Origin: Natronorubrum sulfidifaciens JCM 14089
GTDB taxonomy: Archaea > Halobacteriota > Halobacteria > Halobacteriales > Natrialbaceae
DNA: 53,146 bases
Assembly (NCBI RefSeq): GCF_000337735.1
Contig: NZ_AOHX01000002.1
Coordinates: 65,810 to 118,955 of the forward strand
Direction: 5' to 3'
Under the pieces are notes generated by a model, which ran no database searches, was not told where the DNA came from, and saw only the letters and a program-made list of their open reading frames with translations. The position numbers and the translations under genes were made by a program. Positions 15,641 through 24,990 of the stretch are shown piece by piece. How positions within the stretch are numbered: the stretch's first letter is position 1; the number at the start of each line of letters is the position of its first letter.

Positions 15641-17611
15641 TTACTCGTCGCCGCTGTCGGCTTCGCGACTGCGGTCGACTGTCTGCTCTCGGATCGTCAT
15701 CCCCTTACGACCGAGATGCTGGAGCTGTTTTCGGGCGAAATCCTCCTCGCGCGTGCCGTAGGTCGCGAGCACGTACACGAGCGCGCCGCCAGCCGGCCGC
15801 ATCGTTCGGCCAGCCCGCTGGGTTCCCTGCCGTCGCGAGCCACCCAGTCCCGAGGCGATGATCGCGAGGTCGGCCGTCGGCAGGTCGATCCCCTCGTCGC
15901 CGACGCGGGAGATGATCAGCAGGTCGCGCTCGTTTCGTCGGAACTCCTCGAGCAACCGGCGTCGCTCGTGGTGGGGCGTTTCCCCGCTGAGGAAGGGAAC
16001 GTCGAGCGCGGCCGCGAGGTCCCGTCCCTGCTCGAGGTAGTCGACGAAGACGATCGCCTTCGAGTCGGGGTGGGCCGAGAGCAGGTATCGGACGTCGTCG
16101 ATCTTCCCGCGATTTTTGGCTGCGATTCGGTACTTCTCGCGGCCGTCGGCGGAGACGTAGGCGTTTTGCTGTTCGTCGTCACCCCACGGCACGTAGCGGA
16201 TCTCGAGTTCCGGTTCGGCGACGAAGCCGGCCTCGAACAGCGCCTCCCAGTCGGTGCCGATCGGTGGGCCAACGAGCGTGAAGATCTCGGTCTGGCGGTC
16301 GTCTTCCCGGATCGGGCTGGCGGAGAGCCCGAGTCGATGACGAGACTGGAGGTGCGTACTCCGCCGGTAGACGTCCGAAGGGACGTGCTGGCACTCGTCG
16401 AAGACGACCAGTCCCCACTCGCGGTCGTCGAACAGCGACCGATGGCGGTCCATGCCAGCGATCTGGTAGGTCGCGATCGTGACCGGGCGAACCTCCTTTC
16501 GGCCCCCGTGGTACTGCCCGATCTGATGGGGCTCGAGGGAAGTGTACTCTGCGATCGACTCGGCCCACTGGCGCGCGAGATCCCGACTCGGGACGAGCAC
16601 GAGCGTTTCCCCGCCGACGTGGGCCATCGCCCCCATCGCCGCGATCGTCTTCCCACTGCCCGGCGGGCCGACGAACACACCCTCACCGGCCTCGGCGAAG
16701 CGGTCGACCCACGTTTGCTGGTAGTCCCGCAGGCGTACCTCGAGGTCGATCGAGAGCGACTCGCCGGCCTCGAGATCCCGGTGGTCCTGAACCGGATAAC
16801 CCGCTTCGTAGAGGATGCGCTTGATGGCTGCTTCTGCGCCCTCTCGTACCCAGTCTTCGGTCTCGGAGATCGGCGCGTGGACGTGTTCCTCGTCGAGTTT
16901 CTGTCGGGCGACGTTGCCCATCACTTCGGGCGTTTTGGCCTCGAGCACCGTGTAGCCGTCCTCGTGGGTCGCCAGTCGGAACTGATGGGCGCGATCCCAT
17001 TGGCTCTCGACCCACTCCTCGAGCGCATTCGAGCGCTGGCCCAGTGCCTGTCGCATCGTCCGCGCGAGACCCTCGAAACTGTCGTGGGGGGCCTGCCAGA
17101 TGTCCTCCGGGCGGACAACGTACCGGTAGCCGTCCTCTCCGTTGCCGTCCGCGAGGTGGGCGAACTGCGAGAGTTGGGCCCGCGTGAACTGCTCCGGTCG
17201 GTCGACGATTATCTCGCGGCGTTTCGGAAAGACGACCACGCGTTCCCGGTCGGTCAGGTCCTCGAGTTCACTGGGATACCAGACGACGGGATCGGTTTCC
17301 ACGGCCAGTCGCTCGATGTCGCCGCGGGCTGTGAGCCCCACCAGCGCCTCGCTGGCCGTCTCGTGTGGGAGTTCGAGAGCCTGTGCGACGGACGCGGCGG
17401 TGAGCACGGGACGTCCCGCCTGCTGGCACGCGTCGTGGAACTCGTCGAGTGACAATTCTTCCAGTTCCTGTTCACCCTCGAGATCGTCCGCTGGCGGCTC
17501 GTCGCCGGCGTCTTCGCCGGTCGAGTGGTCGTCGGTATCGGGCGCATCCGGGGAGCGTTCGTCAGTCACTGGCCGGTCTAACGGCGGTATGGGTAAACCG
17601 ATTTCGTTCAT
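15641..17611 (-). CDS. XPB/Rad25-type superfamily II DNA helicase
   Basis: A 656-residue helicase. The first ~120 residues are an acidic tail plus a winged-helix-like segment. GPPGSGKT (315-322) is Walker A, DECQ (405-408) is the DEAD-like motif, LGLSASPIREDDR is motif III, and RRQGTQRAGRTMRP is motif VI. XPB opens DNA in eukaryotic transcription initiation and repair; in archaea it often works with the nuclease Bax1, which is not seen here. I chose the ATG at 17611 (MNEIGLPIPPLD) because residues upstream of it are basic and unlike the rest. It converges on the SegB-like gene, nine bases away, and is divergent from the gene at 17724. Confidence 0.9.
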   Translation of the reverse strand: MNEIGLPIPPLDRPVTDERSPDAPDTDDHSTGEDAGDEPPADDLEGEQELEELSLDEFHDACQQAGRPVLTAASVAQALELPHETASEALVGLTARGDIERLAVETDPVVWYPSELEDLTDRERVVVFPKRREIIVDRPEQFTRAQLSQFAHLADGNGEDGYRYVVRPEDIWQAPHDSFEGLARTMRQALGQRSNALEEWVESQWDRAHQFRLATHEDGYTVLEAKTPEVMGNVARQKLDEEHVHAPISETEDWVREGAEAAIKRILYEAGYPVQDHRDLEAGESLSIDLEVRLRDYQQTWVDRFAEAGEGVFVGPPGSGKTIAAMGAMAHVGGETLVLVPSRDLARQWAESIAEYTSLEPHQIGQYHGGRKEVRPVTIATYQIAGMDRHRSLFDDREWGLVVFDECQHVPSDVYRRSTHLQSRHRLGLSASPIREDDRQTEIFTLVGPPIGTDWEALFEAGFVAEPELEIRYVPWGDDEQQNAYVSADGREKYRIAAKNRGKIDDVRYLLSAHPDSKAIVFVDYLEQGRDLAAALDVPFLSGETPHHERRRLLEEFRRNERDLLIISRVGDEGIDLPTADLAIIASGLGGSRRQGTQRAGRTMRPAGGALVYVLATYGTREEDFARKQLQHLGRKGMTIREQTVDRSREADSGDE

Positions 17612-17691
17612 CGAGCGCCGCCCCGTCGTCGTATCGGTCGCCTCTCGGAATCGCGCTGTGATTCGAGGGCCGGTCTCTCTCTCGGTGCTGT

Positions 17692-17701
17692 AATTTATAC
17701 G
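17692..17701. promoter_or_regulatory. TATA region of a divergent promoter
   Basis: AATTTATAC lies about 28 bp before the ATG at 17724, giving a leaderless transcript. Read on the other strand, GTATAAATT could serve the XPB gene with a leader of about 55 bases. Confidence 0.6.
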
Positions 17702-17723
17702 AGAACACGCACCCAACCTCGGC

Positions 17724-18089
17724 ATGGTTCATCTCGAGTGGGAAACCGATCGTCGGAACGGCGTCACGTTCGTCTCGGCGATCGTACACAACGAGCAGCC
17801 AACACCACAGACCGTCCGCCTCGAGAGTCGATTCGACGGACCAACGTGGTCGCCCCGAGGAGACGCTGACACCGCTCTCGAATGGGACGGCGATCTCTGG
17901 ACGGGAACGATCGCCCCGAAACGCCATCGTGGCGTGGGTTTTGCAACGCCAGCAGCGCCAGTGGAGCCGCCACTCGAACTCGTCGACGCATCTCGCACAT
18001 CGGATACTACCGGAACTGAATCCGAGGCAGTGGTTCAGTCTCTCGACGAGTGGCAACCACCAAGAGACGTTCTGACCCGGATTCCATGA
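17724..18089 (+). CDS. Conserved haloarchaeal hypothetical protein (beta-rich)
   Basis: A 121-residue acidic protein. The first ~80 residues are rich in predicted beta strands (HLEWETDRRNGVTFVSAIVHNEQ, TVRLESRF, LEWDGDLWTGTIAP) and resemble a small Ig-like sandwich. I recall a similar haloarchaeal domain, DUF7857, but am not certain. No catalytic or membrane motif is seen. Its stop codon overlaps the ATG of the MinD-like gene (ATGA), so the two are translationally coupled, which suggests it is a partner of that ATPase. Confidence 0.65.
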   Translation: MVHLEWETDRRNGVTFVSAIVHNEQPTPQTVRLESRFDGPTWSPRGDADTALEWDGDLWTGTIAPKRHRGVGFATPAAPVEPPLELVDASRTSDTTGTESEAVVQSLDEWQPPRDVLTRIP

Positions 18090-18763
18090 TCGTCGCCGTG
18101 ACTGGTGGCAAAGGCGGCGTCGGCAAGACCACGGTGGCGCTAAACCTGGCTCGAGAACTCGACGCCGTCGTCGTCGACGCCGATCTCACAACACCCGACC
18201 TCCCGCGCAGTGGTGGGCCTGATCTGCACGACCTCTTGGCCGGGCGCGCGAAGCCGCGTGAAGCACTCACACAAATTGGTTCTGTGCGTGTCCTCTCTGC
18301 AGGCAGAACGCTCGCCGGTACACGCGCGGCCAAGCTGACGGCGTTCCCTGAAATCGTCGACCGGGTTGAACGCCGATGTGGACACGTCGTCGTCGACTGT
18401 CCGGCAGGGCTGGCCCGTGACGTTGGCATCGCACTCGACAGCGCCCACGTCGCGGTGCTCGTCACCACGCCGACCGAGCCGGCGGTGGTCGATGCACTTC
18501 GGACGCGCCAGCTTGCACTCGAGCTCGAGACGCCAATCGCAGCGGTCGTCCTCAATCGGACGTCGACTATCGACACCGAGCGCTTCGACCGCAATTTCGC
18601 CGCGCCGACGATCGCGATCGACGAACTGTCGACCGTTGTTGAGGCACAACGACAGTGGCGTCCGGTTCGAGATGTCGATCCAACGTGTTCGGCCGTTGAA
18701 AACTTCGAAACGATCGCGCGGTCTGTCGAACGCTGCGAGCAACGCCGTTCTCGTCACCGCTGA
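18086..18763 (+). CDS. MinD/ParA-like ATPase
   Basis: A 225-residue SIMIBI-class ATPase. VTGGKGGVGKTTVALNL gives the deviant Walker A (KGGVGKTT, residues 9-16), VVVDADLTTPDL is switch I, and HVVVDCPAGLARD is switch II. It is shorter than typical MinD (about 260 residues), and the C-terminal amphipathic membrane helix is not obvious. Haloarchaea carry several MinD paralogs that position archaella, chemoreceptors or pili at the poles, and such a role fits the pilus-like cluster that follows. The ATG at 18086 is chosen because it overlaps the upstream stop; the frame is open further 5' only inside the preceding gene. Confidence 0.85.
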   Translation: MIVAVTGGKGGVGKTTVALNLARELDAVVVDADLTTPDLPRSGGPDLHDLLAGRAKPREALTQIGSVRVLSAGRTLAGTRAAKLTAFPEIVDRVERRCGHVVVDCPAGLARDVGIALDSAHVAVLVTTPTEPAVVDALRTRQLALELETPIAAVVLNRTSTIDTERFDRNFAAPTIAIDELSTVVEAQRQWRPVRDVDPTCSAVENFETIARSVERCEQRRSRHR

Positions 18764-18807
18764 CACGACCTATACACGTACCGTCATCGTTCTGTCTCCG
18801 GAGTCGC

Positions 18808-20145
18808 TTACGCTGTTTCGAGTCCCGGCTCGATCGGTATCGGCTTCGAGTCGTCGAACGCGAGCTCGATCGTCGCCGTCATCGTACTGTCGGCGCGAAA
18901 CTTCCGTACGGACAGTTCGTGTCTCACGTCTCGACCGGATTCCGCTATCGTCGTCTGAAGATCGAAGACGGCGTCGACGGCATGGATCGTCTCTACTCGA
19001 TTGGCCGGCGGTGTCGGCTCAGTCAAACAGTGTAGCACGGCGATACTCTCACACTCGACCATCCGCTCTTTGAGATCGTTCAGAAACGAGACGTACGCTC
19101 GCCTCTCGTGGCGCTCGAGTCCGGCAATCGGGTCGATAAGCAGGGTGACTCCTGCTGGGAGTGTCTCGAGCAGTTCCGTCGCGTCCTCGAGTGTGTCTGC
19201 ACCTGTGAGGTGGCGGATCGTTGGGGACCCGGTCTCCACTGTGGTCGATTCGATCGCTCGGCAGACGTTCGCTCTCGACCGCGCAGTCGAGAGATACAGC
19301 GTTCCCCGGGGTGCAGTCAGCTGATACAGCAATTGTTCCGACTGACTCGCTGGTGGGGCTGAAAACGCCACCACTGATCCCGGCGTGAGCCCACCACCGA
19401 GGGCGTGATCGAGCGCAGTGATTCCCGTCGGAAGCAACTCGTCATCGTACTCCGGTGGCGTCCGAGCCGTCGCATTCCGTCTCTGTAGCGTCTTGATAAT
19501 CTCTCCGTATGCGTGCTGTGTCGCCTCGTCCGTCAGCGGCGTCTCCGTCTCGGGGATTAGTCCCAGTATCGGAACGTTGACCCACGACTCAATCGCATCT
19601 GGGACCGTCTCACACCGATTCAGTACGGCTCCGAGCACTGGCACTTCGAGCCTGCGAGCCATCTCTACTGTCGTCTCCGCAGCGTTGATGCTGCGTTCGG
19701 TCGCGGTCGTCACGACGATCACGCCATCGGCGGCCGACAGCGGTTCGACGACGTCCGGCCCCGCGCCCGACGGACAATCGACAAACGGCTGGACCGTCTT
19801 CGACTCGAGGCGCTCGAGCACTGACTCGATCGCGCCCCGTTCCGACGGTGTCGGGGCCGGAACGATCCCTGCGTTCGACGCTCGCGGACTCCGTTGGGCG
19901 ATCGACTGGAGTTCGGTAGCCGTCTTTGTAGGCGACGTATCGCCCGAGTTCGTTGGTTTCCCAGTCGGCTCGAGTGCCGCAAGCGTCGGCTCGCGGTCGA
20001 CTCCTGCCGTGACATGGAGATTCGGGAGTTGCCGGTCGGCATCAATCGCAACTGATGCCATCCCTGCTCGGGCGAACGCCTCGGTGAGCCCGATCGTCGT
20101 TACTGTCTTGCCACAGCCGCCTTTCGATCCAGCGATAGCGATCAT
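18808..20145 (-). CDS. MinD-like ATPase fused to a RecA/KaiC-like domain with degenerate P-loop
   Basis: A 445-residue, two-domain protein. Residues 1-215 are MinD-like: KGGCGKTV (8-15) is the Walker A, VAIDADRQLPNL is switch I, PFVDCPSGAGPDV is switch II. From about residue 239 a RecA/KaiC-like domain begins with LLPTGITALDHALGGGLTPGS, the usual entry to such domains, but the expected P-loop reads SAPPASQSEQ and lacks the Gly-Lys-Thr core. The aspartate strand LLIDPIAGL is kept. The second domain therefore probably binds a partner instead of hydrolysing ATP. I recall DUF7125 for this region in haloarchaea. The start at 20145 is the Met immediately before the first beta strand. The gene converges on the smaller MinD-like gene. 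Confidence 0.75.
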   Translation of the reverse strand: MIAIAGSKGGCGKTVTTIGLTEAFARAGMASVAIDADRQLPNLHVTAGVDREPTLAALEPTGKPTNSGDTSPTKTATELQSIAQRSPRASNAGIVPAPTPSERGAIESVLERLESKTVQPFVDCPSGAGPDVVEPLSAADGVIVVTTATERSINAAETTVEMARRLEVPVLGAVLNRCETVPDAIESWVNVPILGLIPETETPLTDEATQHAYGEIIKTLQRRNATARTPPEYDDELLPTGITALDHALGGGLTPGSVVAFSAPPASQSEQLLYQLTAPRGTLYLSTARSRANVCRAIESTTVETGSPTIRHLTGADTLEDATELLETLPAGVTLLIDPIAGLERHERRAYVSFLNDLKERMVECESIAVLHCLTEPTPPANRVETIHAVDAVFDLQTTIAESGRDVRHELSVRKFRADSTMTATIELAFDDSKPIPIEPGLETA

Positions 20146-20285
20146 GCCGACACTGGGTCGCCTTCCTTTTTGAACCTCAGCACCGTGGGCGTCCGTGATA
20201 GCTGTCTTCGCTGGTCGCCGGCCCGCCCGAGCTGTCACGTCTGTCTGCCACTCGCACCCGGGACCCGTCTGATACTGATTCGGCC

Positions 20286-21206
20286 CTATGCGCTCACGAT
20301 CGTCACGTGATACGCTCCGGTTTCGGGATGGCGAGTAAGCCAGTCGACGTCGCTTGCAACGTCATCGGCTGTGGGTCCGGTCGAACAGAGATCTCGACTT
20401 CGCCCATCGCGCTCGAGCGTTCCGCTGCACGCCCGCGAGCCGTCGACCGACACCTCGAGTTCGATCGGGTACCGAAGCGCGTTCGTATCCGACTCGTCGT
20501 CCGGAAAGAGTTCGATATCGACTTCCCCGGTTTCGTCTGCCCGCACCGTTGTCGTCGCCTCTCGAGTTTGTGGATCGGTGCCGTGGTTCGCGTGGCGCGT
20601 TCCGGAGAACACGAACTCCAGTTCACGGCCCGGATCGACGGTGTGTGTGATCGAGACATCGGTCGCGTACGAACTTCTGCCGCTCGGGTCATCCGGAGCA
20701 GTGCCGCGCGCTGACACCGCGTGCACTGATCCCGCCTCAACGCGCACCGTTCGGACGGCGAGTTCGCCGTTTGCCGTTTGCCACTCGCCGTTGTCCTCGG
20801 CGGCGGCGACGACATCCTCGAGAAACTCGCCACCGGCGTCTCGCTGGTCGCTTTGGTGAGCGTCGCTGTACTCGGACTCAATCGGTGTGCCGTGGGCGAT
20901 CGTCTCGAGGCGTTCATCGCCGAGAACGGGGACGAACGATCCGTAGGCAAGACTCGAGTGCGTTGTGCCGTGCTCGTTTCGTAACGAGACGGTAGGTCGA
21001 TCGAATTTGACCTCGTCGGCGTCGTGGTCGTACGACGCGCTGGCGTCGTGTATGCTTCCCGTTGTCCGTTCGATCGTGTTCGCAGCTTGATTTGCGTCCG
21101 GTGGCAGCCCCGTCGGAAAGCTGAGTGCCAGCCCGGCGACGGCCACACTGACGAGGGCGACGGCTACCCAGACGAACCATGCATCGGCGGGTGCCTCCCA
21201 ATCCAT
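20286..21206 (-). CDS. Membrane-anchored extracytoplasmic protein (unknown, secretion cluster)
   Basis: A 306-residue protein with one N-terminal hydrophobic helix (FVWVAVALVSVAVAGLALSF) and an acidic, beta-rich remainder that should lie outside the membrane. Four Cys occur but no enzyme motif is recognised. It sits downstream of the PilC-like gene on the same strand, with its own TATA-like box. A pilus or secretion accessory role, perhaps as a minor pilin-like or assembly protein, is inferred from context only. The ATG at 21206 is preferred because upstream in-frame residues are Arg-rich and no TATA fits them. Confidence 0.65.
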   Translation of the reverse strand: MDWEAPADAWFVWVAVALVSVAVAGLALSFPTGLPPDANQAANTIERTTGSIHDASASYDHDADEVKFDRPTVSLRNEHGTTHSSLAYGSFVPVLGDERLETIAHGTPIESEYSDAHQSDQRDAGGEFLEDVVAAAEDNGEWQTANGELAVRTVRVEAGSVHAVSARGTAPDDPSGRSSYATDVSITHTVDPGRELEFVFSGTRHANHGTDPQTREATTTVRADETGEVDIELFPDDESDTNALRYPIELEVSVDGSRACSGTLERDGRSRDLCSTGPTADDVASDVDWLTRHPETGAYHVTIVSA

Positions 21207-21227
21207 ACGTGGAGTGGTCGCGGATTC

Positions 21228-21238
21228 GTATGTAAACC
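21228..21238 (-). promoter_or_regulatory. TATA-like box for the gene at 21206
   Basis: The reverse strand reads GGTTTACATAC, centred about 26 bp from the ATG, consistent with a leaderless transcript inside the short gap after the PilC-like gene. Confidence 0.5.
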
Positions 21239-21271
21239 TCCGCAGCGAGGCTGGTGCTGACCGGCTGCAGG

Positions 21272-22996
21272 TCAGAGGATGATCCCGATCCCGCCGACCG
21301 TCACGACGTACAGTATCATCGAGGAAACGAGCGCGCGGCCGACGTGATAGCCGATGAGCGCCCGATCGACACCGTGTTTGAGCGCGATCGAAAGCGGTAG
21401 CAAAATCCCACACAGCATGACGAGATAGATGCCGACGACGACTGCAAGTGATTCGACCGGGAAGGCGGCTGCATCGACCGTACCCGAAGTGAACAGCGCC
21501 TCGTTGGACATCATCGCTGCCATGCCGACGGTCGCGCCGGCGACCAGCGGCGCGAAGTACGCAGCCGTGTTGTCGAGCGTTCCGGTCACGTTCGAGAGGC
21601 GCTGTTTGGTCTCGGCTTCGACGTCGGCGAGTTCCTCTAAGTGGTCGGCCATCGACACGATCGCACGGCCGGCGGGTTTTCCCTCGTCCGAGGCGATTGC
21701 GAGCAGGGCAGCCGTCCCTCGAGCTCGAGGGCTGGGGACGTCTCGTAGAGCACCGTACTGCCCGAGAAAGGCCGACTCTACGCCGACGTGGAGCCGTTGC
21801 TGGACGCCAGCAGCGTGTTCGAAGACCGTCCCCGTTTCGGCTGGGACGCGCTCTGCCGCGAGCTCAATTGCTGACTCGACGGATTCGCCCTCGGCAACCT
21901 GTCGGCCGACGATATACAGGGCGTCAGTGAGATGTGCTTCGACATCTCGGACGTAGTGTCTCACGGACAGAATCGGGCTGTAGACGGCCAGCAGAACGAC
22001 GCCAATGCTGAGTCCGACGGCGACAACTGGTGCGAGATGGGCCGGGCCGACTGTGACCGTCGCCGCGTAGCTTCCAACGCCTGCGAACAGTCCCCACACT
22101 GCACGAAGCCAGAGTCGATCCGGAACGTCTGGATGGGCGTGTTCGACCTTCGGCGGTGGAAACGCGACTGGGCGGCGAACGAGCAACCAGCCGCTTGCGA
22201 CGATCAGACAGGCCGGGAGGACGACGTTGTATACCAAGACGATGATCCAGATATTGATCGCAAAGCCAACCATCGGAATGGCTGGAACGAGTGCGATGAG
22301 TGCGAGCGGAATCATGACCCCAAACGCGAACAGGCCGTTCGTCGGAGCTCGGATCGACGACGTAAACGCTGCCATCTGGCTTCGCGTGCCATTGAGAACG
22401 GCCGCGAGCGCCCGATCGAGTGTACGTCCCCGTTCCGCTTCCGGCGCTTCCTGTGCTGTCGCAAGCAGATGCGCCGACCGTCGCACAGCCGGAAACCACT
22501 CGGCCCACTCCGTTGCAAACGAGAGCAACCCCGTCTCCGGCGTTCCCATCGCCCGGTCGGTATGCGCGGCGAGGCTGTCCGCCAGCGGACCGGTTCCGGT
22601 GTCGGCTGCAAACCGGACGGCGCTCTCGAGTGCTGGCTGGACTTGCATGCGAAGGACGATTCGACCGATGAGGTTCGGCGTTGCACCGAGTGCTTCAGTT
22701 CGATGGAACGCCGCCTGAATATGGGGTATCGAGTGGACGGTGTGAATCACCGAAAGCGGCGTCACGAGTGCGAAAAACAGCACGAACAGAAGTGGTGCAC
22801 CAGTAAGCGCTAGTAGCAGTGGAACGAGTGTTGCGACGATGCCGGCACCGTAGCCTGCTCGAACGATCGTCTCGGCGTCGTGTGGCGAGCCGACGAACGA
22901 GAGTGCATCCACCAACTCGTCGTTGTCGGCATCGACGTCGGACGGGTAGAGCGCGGCGAGTCCTCGAATGATCACCGCGAGTGACAGTCCTCCCAT
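21272..22996 (-). CDS. Type II/IV pilus inner-membrane platform protein (PilC/TadC-like)
   Basis: A 574-residue protein with about nine hydrophobic segments arranged as two T2SS-F-type halves, each with a cytoplasmic helical domain (the first around LGATPNLIGRIVLRMQVQPALESAV, the second around YIVGRQVAEGESVESAIELAAERVP). This is the platform protein that anchors the assembly ATPase and drives pilin insertion. The start is six bases after the stop of the ATPase gene, so the two are co-translated. The tandem double-F layout is typical of archaeal pilus systems. The cargo pilin is not certain; a candidate lies at 27231. Confidence 0.85.
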   Translation of the reverse strand: MGGLSLAVIIRGLAALYPSDVDADNDELVDALSFVGSPHDAETIVRAGYGAGIVATLVPLLLALTGAPLLFVLFFALVTPLSVIHTVHSIPHIQAAFHRTEALGATPNLIGRIVLRMQVQPALESAVRFAADTGTGPLADSLAAHTDRAMGTPETGLLSFATEWAEWFPAVRRSAHLLATAQEAPEAERGRTLDRALAAVLNGTRSQMAAFTSSIRAPTNGLFAFGVMIPLALIALVPAIPMVGFAINIWIIVLVYNVVLPACLIVASGWLLVRRPVAFPPPKVEHAHPDVPDRLWLRAVWGLFAGVGSYAATVTVGPAHLAPVVAVGLSIGVVLLAVYSPILSVRHYVRDVEAHLTDALYIVGRQVAEGESVESAIELAAERVPAETGTVFEHAAGVQQRLHVGVESAFLGQYGALRDVPSPRARGTAALLAIASDEGKPAGRAIVSMADHLEELADVEAETKQRLSNVTGTLDNTAAYFAPLVAGATVGMAAMMSNEALFTSGTVDAAAFPVESLAVVVGIYLVMLCGILLPLSIALKHGVDRALIGYHVGRALVSSMILYVVTVGGIGIIL

Positions 22997-23002
22997 CGTC
23001 GA

Positions 23003-24958
23003 TTACCCGTCCTCGAGTCGCCGGCCGGCGTAGGCTGTGGCCACCTCCCGTGGACGTGTTCGCCCAGCATCCGCGAGGGTTTCGGTCCGTGTCGCTCGTT
23101 CGTCGATCGCCGCCCGAACGTCGGCGTACGTCTCGGTCGGTCTGGCGAGTTGGTTGACGACCCGGCTTTCACCGCGGTCGATCCGGCCAGTTGGAACGGC
23201 CCGTGTCCCCTCGAGTTTGAACAACGACTCGAACCAGATGTCGTCACCGTCGGTGACGACCTCCTCGATGCTGGCAAGCCGTCGTGTTCGCCCGGTTGCG
23301 GTTCGATGTGCCTGTACCGTGACCACGAGATCAGTCGTGCTGAACGAGGACGGGGCGACGCCTAGATCGGAGACGACGCGTTCGTAGACATCCCCGGCCC
23401 CGTCGCCGTGGATCGTGCCGAGAACCGCGTTCGCGTTGGCCCCGACTCGCATCGCTTCGTACAGCACCTGTGCTTCGTCGCCCCTAATCTCGCCGACGAC
23501 GAGTGCGCCATCGCCGAGCCGAAGTGCTGTTTTGAGCGCGTCTTTGGGTGTAATTTCGGGCCCGTCACCGCTTCCGGTTCGAAGTGCCTGTACGTCTCGA
23601 CCGACGGATTGGAGCGCCTCGACCGGGAGCTCGGGAGTGTCCTCGATCAAGACGGTTCGAGTACCCGGGGTGAGTTCGTACAGCAACGTGCCGAGCAACG
23701 TCGTCTTCCCCGACCCTCGAGTCCCGGCGATCAGTGCGGCGGCGTTTCGTTCGACGGCAACCGAGAGAAACGCTGCCACCTCGGCTGGCATGGTTCCGTT
23801 CGCGACGAGGCCCGGTAGCGTGAACCGGTCGGCCGCGCGTTCTCGGAAGGCGAAAGCGACGCCATCGGCGACCGGATCGGTGACGCCAGCGACGCGGACC
23901 CCGGTTCCGTTCTCGAGAGCTGCCGTGGCGTCGACTGTCGGATTTGCTCGCGAGAATGCGCGTCCGCTGGTCCGGCGAACGCGGGAGGCGAGTGCCCGTG
24001 CACCGTCTTGGGTCAGAAAGACGTTCGTCGCCATCGATTCGCCGTCGACGACGACGCGGACTGGGTTCCGCGCGACTGGCGACGTGACGTAGACATCGCT
24101 TACTCGCTGATCCGCAAACAGATCCTCGAGGATTCCATAGCCTGCCGTATGCTTTCTGAGCACGGTGGTGAGCAGCGGGTCGGCTGACTCGTCGCTTCCC
24201 TGCTCGAGCGCTTGCGATGCGACGCGGTCGCCCTCGACTGCTCCCTCGGCGATCGCTTCGTAGCCGTCGACGAGGCGTCTCCGTTCTGCGCTCGTCAGCG
24301 AGAGATCGACGATATCGAGGACGTAGTGTGGCACACCATCCTGTCTCGTATAAATTCGGACGTCAGTGCCCGTATCGAGCGTTCGCACGTCTCTGAGTCG
24401 AGTTCCGTCGCCGATCGATGGGTCAAGACGGTAGTGACCGATGGTGAGTCCAACGGTCGGTGAAAACGCGTCCTCGTAGCTATCGAGTCCCTGCGCAGCG
24501 CGTGTGAGTCCAGCGTCGATCCCGATATCGGCGACTGGACCGACCCGCATCGTCACTTCGTCCGCGATCGCGAGTGGGTCATCCAGCGCCGTCATCGTCA
24601 GTCGGTCGTTCCGCTCACCGAGGCGATCGACGAACCGGCCGGCTGAACTGCAGAGGCCGACGCCACGGCCACGATACTGGCGCTCGAGGCCGTTGCTCCG
24701 AACGACGATCCGACTCGCGTCTCGATCAGTTAACGCGTCGACGACGGTTCGGCGACACGCGGCCGCCGTCGCCAACTGGCCGTCGCAGTCGCTTGCCTCG
24801 AGGACGAGTGTGTCGCCGTCGAACGACACGTGACACGAACAGCCACCTGACGAGTCGTCCTCGCTGCCGAATCGATCGATACGACTGGCGAGTACTCCAC
24901 GGATGTCCCGCCTATCGATGATCGAACGAAGCCCGTTTGTTGTCCCGTCCTGTGTCAT
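23003..24958 (-). CDS. Type II/IV secretion system ATPase (PilB/VirB11-like)
   Basis: A 651-residue assembly ATPase. An N-terminal Cys-rich segment (Cys40, 42, 58, 68) could bind metal. AGTRGSGKTT (411-420) is Walker A, TVLIEDTPELP is the Asp box, ALVVGEIRGDEA is Walker B, and TIHGDGAGDVYERVV is the His box. It powers pilus or secretion assembly together with the PilC-like protein encoded immediately downstream. The ATG at 24958 is supported by a TATA box about 27 bp upstream; residues in front of it are Ser/Arg-rich and overlap the neighbouring gene. Confidence 0.9.
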   Translation of the reverse strand: MTQDGTTNGLRSIIDRRDIRGVLASRIDRFGSEDDSSGGCSCHVSFDGDTLVLEASDCDGQLATAAACRRTVVDALTDRDASRIVVRSNGLERQYRGRGVGLCSSAGRFVDRLGERNDRLTMTALDDPLAIADEVTMRVGPVADIGIDAGLTRAAQGLDSYEDAFSPTVGLTIGHYRLDPSIGDGTRLRDVRTLDTGTDVRIYTRQDGVPHYVLDIVDLSLTSAERRRLVDGYEAIAEGAVEGDRVASQALEQGSDESADPLLTTVLRKHTAGYGILEDLFADQRVSDVYVTSPVARNPVRVVVDGESMATNVFLTQDGARALASRVRRTSGRAFSRANPTVDATAALENGTGVRVAGVTDPVADGVAFAFRERAADRFTLPGLVANGTMPAEVAAFLSVAVERNAAALIAGTRGSGKTTLLGTLLYELTPGTRTVLIEDTPELPVEALQSVGRDVQALRTGSGDGPEITPKDALKTALRLGDGALVVGEIRGDEAQVLYEAMRVGANANAVLGTIHGDGAGDVYERVVSDLGVAPSSFSTTDLVVTVQAHRTATGRTRRLASIEEVVTDGDDIWFESLFKLEGTRAVPTGRIDRGESRVVNQLARPTETYADVRAAIDERATRTETLADAGRTRPREVATAYAGRRLEDG

Positions 24959-24980
24959 GGCGACACTGGCCGCGTATTCT

Positions 24981-24990
24981 GATATAAACT
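24981..24990 (-). promoter_or_regulatory. TATA box of the PilB-like gene
   Basis: The reverse strand reads AGTTTATATC, about 27 bp before the ATG, and overlaps the stop codon of the preceding gene. The transcript should be leaderless. Confidence 0.65.

Noticed and set aside
15716-17452. 578-residue forward frame opposite the XPB gene
   Set aside because: It is an antisense shadow of the helicase: the opposite strand carries Walker A, DECQ and motif VI in order.
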